NCBI RefSeq assembly: GCF_014650175.1
Contig: NZ_BMUL01000010.1
Location: forward strand, 62,001 to 126,000
Source: Streptomyces termitum
GTDB lineage: Bacteria; Actinomycetota; Actinomycetes; Streptomycetales; Streptomycetaceae
DNA length: 64,000 nucleotides
Direction: 5' to 3'
Within the stretch, counting starts at the first letter, position 1; every line of letters begins with the position of its first letter. Below, one piece after another: positions 61,724-64,000 of the stretch. The notes under the pieces were generated by a model. That model did not search any database. It worked only from the letters and a program-made list of their open reading frames with translations, and was not told the origin of the DNA. Both the position numbers and the translations under genes were made by a program.

Positions 61724-64000
61724 TCAGTCGTAGGGGATGACCAGGACCGAGTCGGCCGAGCCGGTCCTGACCGTGGCCGGGCCGTTGCCGATGGCGCTCC
61801 ACACCTCCAGGCGGACCGTGCCGCCGCGCAGGTCGCCGAGGGTGCCGGTGGCGGACTTCAGGCCCCGGGCCTGGTCGTAGCGCTCCCAGCCGGGGACCGG
61901 GTCGGTGGCGAAGTAGTGGTAGGTCTCGGTGCGTTCGAAGGTGCCGTCGCCGGTCAGGTCGTAGCTGATCCGGACCTGCTGGCCGAGGCCGACGGCGGTG
62001 CCCGCGTCCACCGCGAGGCGGAAGGAGGTGGCGGCGCCGGGGGTGAGGGCGCCGGTCACGTTCCGGGCCTCGTAGACGAGCGGCCGGTAGGGGCTGCCGT
62101 CGTGGTTGGCGCCGTCGGCGGAGGCGATCGTGTCGCCGCCGGCGGCGGTGTCGGTCGCGGTGGTCAGCAGGCCGCCGCCCGCGAGCCGGAAGGTGTCGCC
62201 GGTGCCCGGCTCGGGGCAGGCGGGGCCGCCGGGCTGCCCGCAGGGGACGGCGCCGGTGCCCGTGCCGGTGGCGGTGGAACGGGCGGGCACGGTGAGGGAC
62301 TTGCCGTCGGAGAAGGTGACGGTGACCGGGTCGGGGCCGTAGTTGTGGGCGGCGTAGGTCCGCTCGGTGCCCTTGCGGAAGACCGCCGAGGTGGGGATCG
62401 ATCCGGTGACGGTGGCGTCGGGGGCGCCGAGCGCGTCCAGGGTGGTCAGCCAGTGGTAGGTGTGGGCGCGGGACTCGCCGGCCTCGGGGGAGTAGTTCCC
62501 GCCGGTGGCGTCGAAGCGGGCCTTGGCACGGGCCGGTTCGGCGAGCGACTCGAACTCCCAGAGGATGTCGCGCCATTCGACGGCCGGGCCGCCGTTCTCC
62601 CGTTCCATCTCGGCCAGGTTGCGCCGGATCGCGGCCGGATAGGAGCCCATGTGCAGCGCGTTCCCGGCGGTCACCGGGAGGGTGTTGATGCCGTGGATCT
62701 CCTCGGGGTTCGCCGTCCACCAGGTGGAGTAGGCGCCGCCGCTCCCCCACACCATGCCGACGGTGTCGTGGCCGAAGGAGCCGGGGAAGACCTGCTGGTC
62801 GGCGTCGAACCAGTACTGGCCGATGGCGTCGGACTCGGTGGCCAGGAGGTAGCCGCCGAGGTCGCGCAGGGAGGCGTCGCCGGTCGCGGAGCCCCACAGG
62901 ACGAGGGCGGCGCTCAGGTTAGTGGACTCGGAGGAGGACTCCTGGTTGTTGCCGGCCGCGAAGCCGGAGTGGCCGGAGGCCCAGCTGTGCCCGGCGTAGA
63001 CGTCGAAGCCGCGCAGGAAGGGGAAGGCGGTGTCGGTGCGGCCGGGGTTGGCGACGTCGCGGACGAGGGTCTTCACCATGCCGCCCCAGGCGGAGTCGGC
63101 GGCCCACGCCCGGTCGTACTGGGCGACGATCGCGGCGGCGTACACGTAGTAGCCGTAGTGGAAGTGGTGGTCGTTGAGCTCGGTGTCGCTGCCGTACGAG
63201 GCGGGGTAGCCGGTCAGGGTCTTCCAGGTGCGGTCGTACGAGAACTCGCTCGCGCCGCCCGCGGTGAACCACTCCTGGAGCCGGCCCTTGAGCAGGCCGA
63301 CGATCCGGTCGCGCAGCGCGGTGTCGCCGAGCTGCTCGGCGAGCGGCGCGAGCTGGGCGAGGCGGCCGAGGGCCTTGCCGGTCCAGTAGGTGTCGGTGGC
63401 GCCGGAGAACGGGTCGGCGGCGTTCACCACCTCGTTCAGGTAGCCGCGCAGCCGGGCCTGGTCGACGGCGCCGGTCGCGGGCAGCCCGGGGAGGACGGCG
63501 GCCTGGGCGCGGCTCGTGGTGAAGGAGCGGCCCTCGCGGACCTTCATGGTGCCGCGCGGGGAGACGTAGGTGTACGGGGTGAGGGGGTCCGTGGAGTGGA
63601 GCCACTGGTGGCGGTAGAGGGCCTGGAGGGTGCCGGTCTCGGTGCCCTCCTTCGCCTCGGTGGTCAGGGTGTACGTGGCGTTCACCCGGCCGGCCGCCGT
63701 CGACCAGGCGACGCGGGAGCCGGTGACGAAGCTGTAGGCGTAGCGGCGGTAGGTGGCGAGGGCGTCGGCGGAGGGGAGGACGGCGACCGAGAAGTAGTCC
63801 TTGCCGCCGAGCCCGGCGGTGAGGGTGCTGCCGGAGACGTTCCAGTCGGTGCCGGTGGGGGCGAAGAGGGCGTAGTGGTGGCCGGCGACGGTGATGCCGA
63901 GGACGTTGCCCTGGTCGGCGAAGACGGTGGGCGGGGCGGCGGCGGTGATCCGGGCGTCGCCGCCGGTGCCCCTGGCGTACACGTAGGGCAGGCCGTGGCC
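61724..64000 (-). CDS. GH81 endo-beta-1,3-glucanase with C-terminal accessory domain (N-terminus off the edge)
   Basis: About 758 residues are visible; the signal peptide and start lie beyond the right edge. LNDHHFHYGYYVYAAAIVAQ holds the catalytic Asp position and NNQESSSESTNLSAALVLWG the two glutamates four residues apart, as in Lam81A of Thermobifida (D422, E499, E503). WASGHSGFAAG, FGHDTVGMVWGSGGAYSTWW and NPEEIHGINTLPVT are further family marks. The C-terminal ~190 residues after the Pro/Gly-rich PCGQPGGPACPEPG form a beta-sandwich module of unknown ligand (DTFRLAGGGLLTTATDTAAG; VRLEVWSAIGNGPATVRTGS). It should cut beta-1,3-glucans such as laminarin or fungal wall glucan. The convergent LacI regulator may control it. 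Confidence 0.9.
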   Translation of the reverse strand, partial: GHGLPYVYARGTGGDARITAAAPPTVFADQGNVLGITVAGHHYALFAPTGTDWNVSGSTLTAGLGGKDYFSVAVLPSADALATYRRYAYSFVTGSRVAWSTAAGRVNATYTLTTEAKEGTETGTLQALYRHQWLHSTDPLTPYTYVSPRGTMKVREGRSFTTSRAQAAVLPGLPATGAVDQARLRGYLNEVVNAADPFSGATDTYWTGKALGRLAQLAPLAEQLGDTALRDRIVGLLKGRLQEWFTAGGASEFSYDRTWKTLTGYPASYGSDTELNDHHFHYGYYVYAAAIVAQYDRAWAADSAWGGMVKTLVRDVANPGRTDTAFPFLRGFDVYAGHSWASGHSGFAAGNNQESSSESTNLSAALVLWGSATGDASLRDLGGYLLATESDAIGQYWFDADQQVFPGSFGHDTVGMVWGSGGAYSTWWTANPEEIHGINTLPVTAGNALHMGSYPAAIRRNLAEMERENGGPAVEWRDILWEFESLAEPARAKARFDATGGNYSPEAGESRAHTYHWLTTLDALGAPDATVTGSIPTSAVFRKGTERTYAAHNYGPDPVTVTFSDGKSLTVPARSTATGTGTGAVPCGQPGGPACPEPGTGDTFRLAGGGLLTTATDTAAGGDTIASADGANHDGSPYRPLVYEARNVTGALTPGAATSFRLAVDAGTAVGLGQQVRISYDLTGDGTFERTETYHYFATDPVPGWERYDQARGLKSATGTLGDLRGGTVRLEVWSAIGNGPATVRTGSADSVLVIPYD

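Noticed and set aside
1..64000. tRNA, rRNA or transposase genes
   Set aside because: I looked for tRNA-like arms, rRNA segments and DDE transposase or integrase motifs and recognised none; short or diverged RNAs cannot be excluded by eye.

Overview
The window is very GC-rich actinobacterial DNA, about 73-75% G+C by eye, with strong third-position G/C bias, GTG and TTG starts, and GGAGG-type ribosome binding sites. Its gene content (OsdKR-type dormancy regulators, a CUT1 sugar importer with no ATPase of its own, a secreted GH18 chitinase with a carbohydrate-binding module, a GH81 glucanase, and PAS-PP2C, LitR/CarH-like, PadR and TetR regulators) fits a Streptomyces chromosome, probably outside the conserved core. 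I recognise no tRNA, rRNA, insertion sequence, integrase or CRISPR array. I call about 55 genes. The window cuts two of them: an old-yellow-enzyme gene at the left edge and a GH81 gene at the right edge.

Layout. 1-4.3 kb: an OYE flavoenzyme, a DUF2804 protein, a secreted PL6-type polysaccharide lyase and a small VOC protein. 4.3-12.1 kb: a redox/dormancy island with a flavohaemoglobin, a flavin-binding PPOX protein, response regulator OsdR, sensor kinase OsdK, an orphan cytochrome oxidase subunit I and a membrane partner. Its intergenic regions carry repeated GGGGCCG-NN-CGGCCC-type boxes, and two promoters share one two-box layout. 12.1-17.6 kb: a methyltransferase, hypothetical proteins, and a TetR-controlled ABC exporter with two clear operators. 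17.7-24.7 kb: a VWA protein, then a three-gene set of an HSP90-type ATPase with two large helical/TPR-like partners. 25-32.5 kb: a sirtuin, a sugar-nucleotide reductase, a secreted lamin-tail-domain protein, an amphi-Trp protein with a histone-like tail, an ADP-ribosylglycohydrolase and a TetR/dehydrogenase pair. 32.6-36.3 kb: an FtsX-type ABC exporter with a PadR regulator. 36.5-41.4 kb: two solute-binding lipoproteins and two permeases; the first permease has a SdrD B-like insertion in an outer loop. 41.5-49.8 kb: chitinase, NUDIX-like protein, M15 peptidase, PAS-GAF-PP2C phosphatase, MMPL exporter and MarR. 49.9-56.8 kb: a baeRF protein, a DUF1269 protein, a B12-type MerR regulator, a hydrolase, a photolyase, and a transmembrane protein that joins sigma-factor-like and anti-sigma-like modules to an extracellular CAP domain. 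57-64 kb: a ComB-like phosphatase, a lipoprotein, an acetyltransferase, a beta-propeller protein, a LacI regulator broken by one base in a C7 run, and GH81.

Two patterns cross gene boundaries. At least a dozen genes have a TANNNT-like -10 element 6-8 bp before the start codon and no Shine-Dalgarno sequence, so they are probably leaderless. Several regulators lie beside paired inverted repeats that are good operator candidates (TetR at 15.2 kb, TetR at 31.4 kb, MarR at 49.2 kb, LacI at 60.6 kb). The most unusual items are the shared OsdR-type promoter layout, the sigma/ZAS/TM/CAP fusion, the MalF-like permease insertion and the HSP90-TPR trio. All functions are inferred from sequence reading alone; no database search was run.
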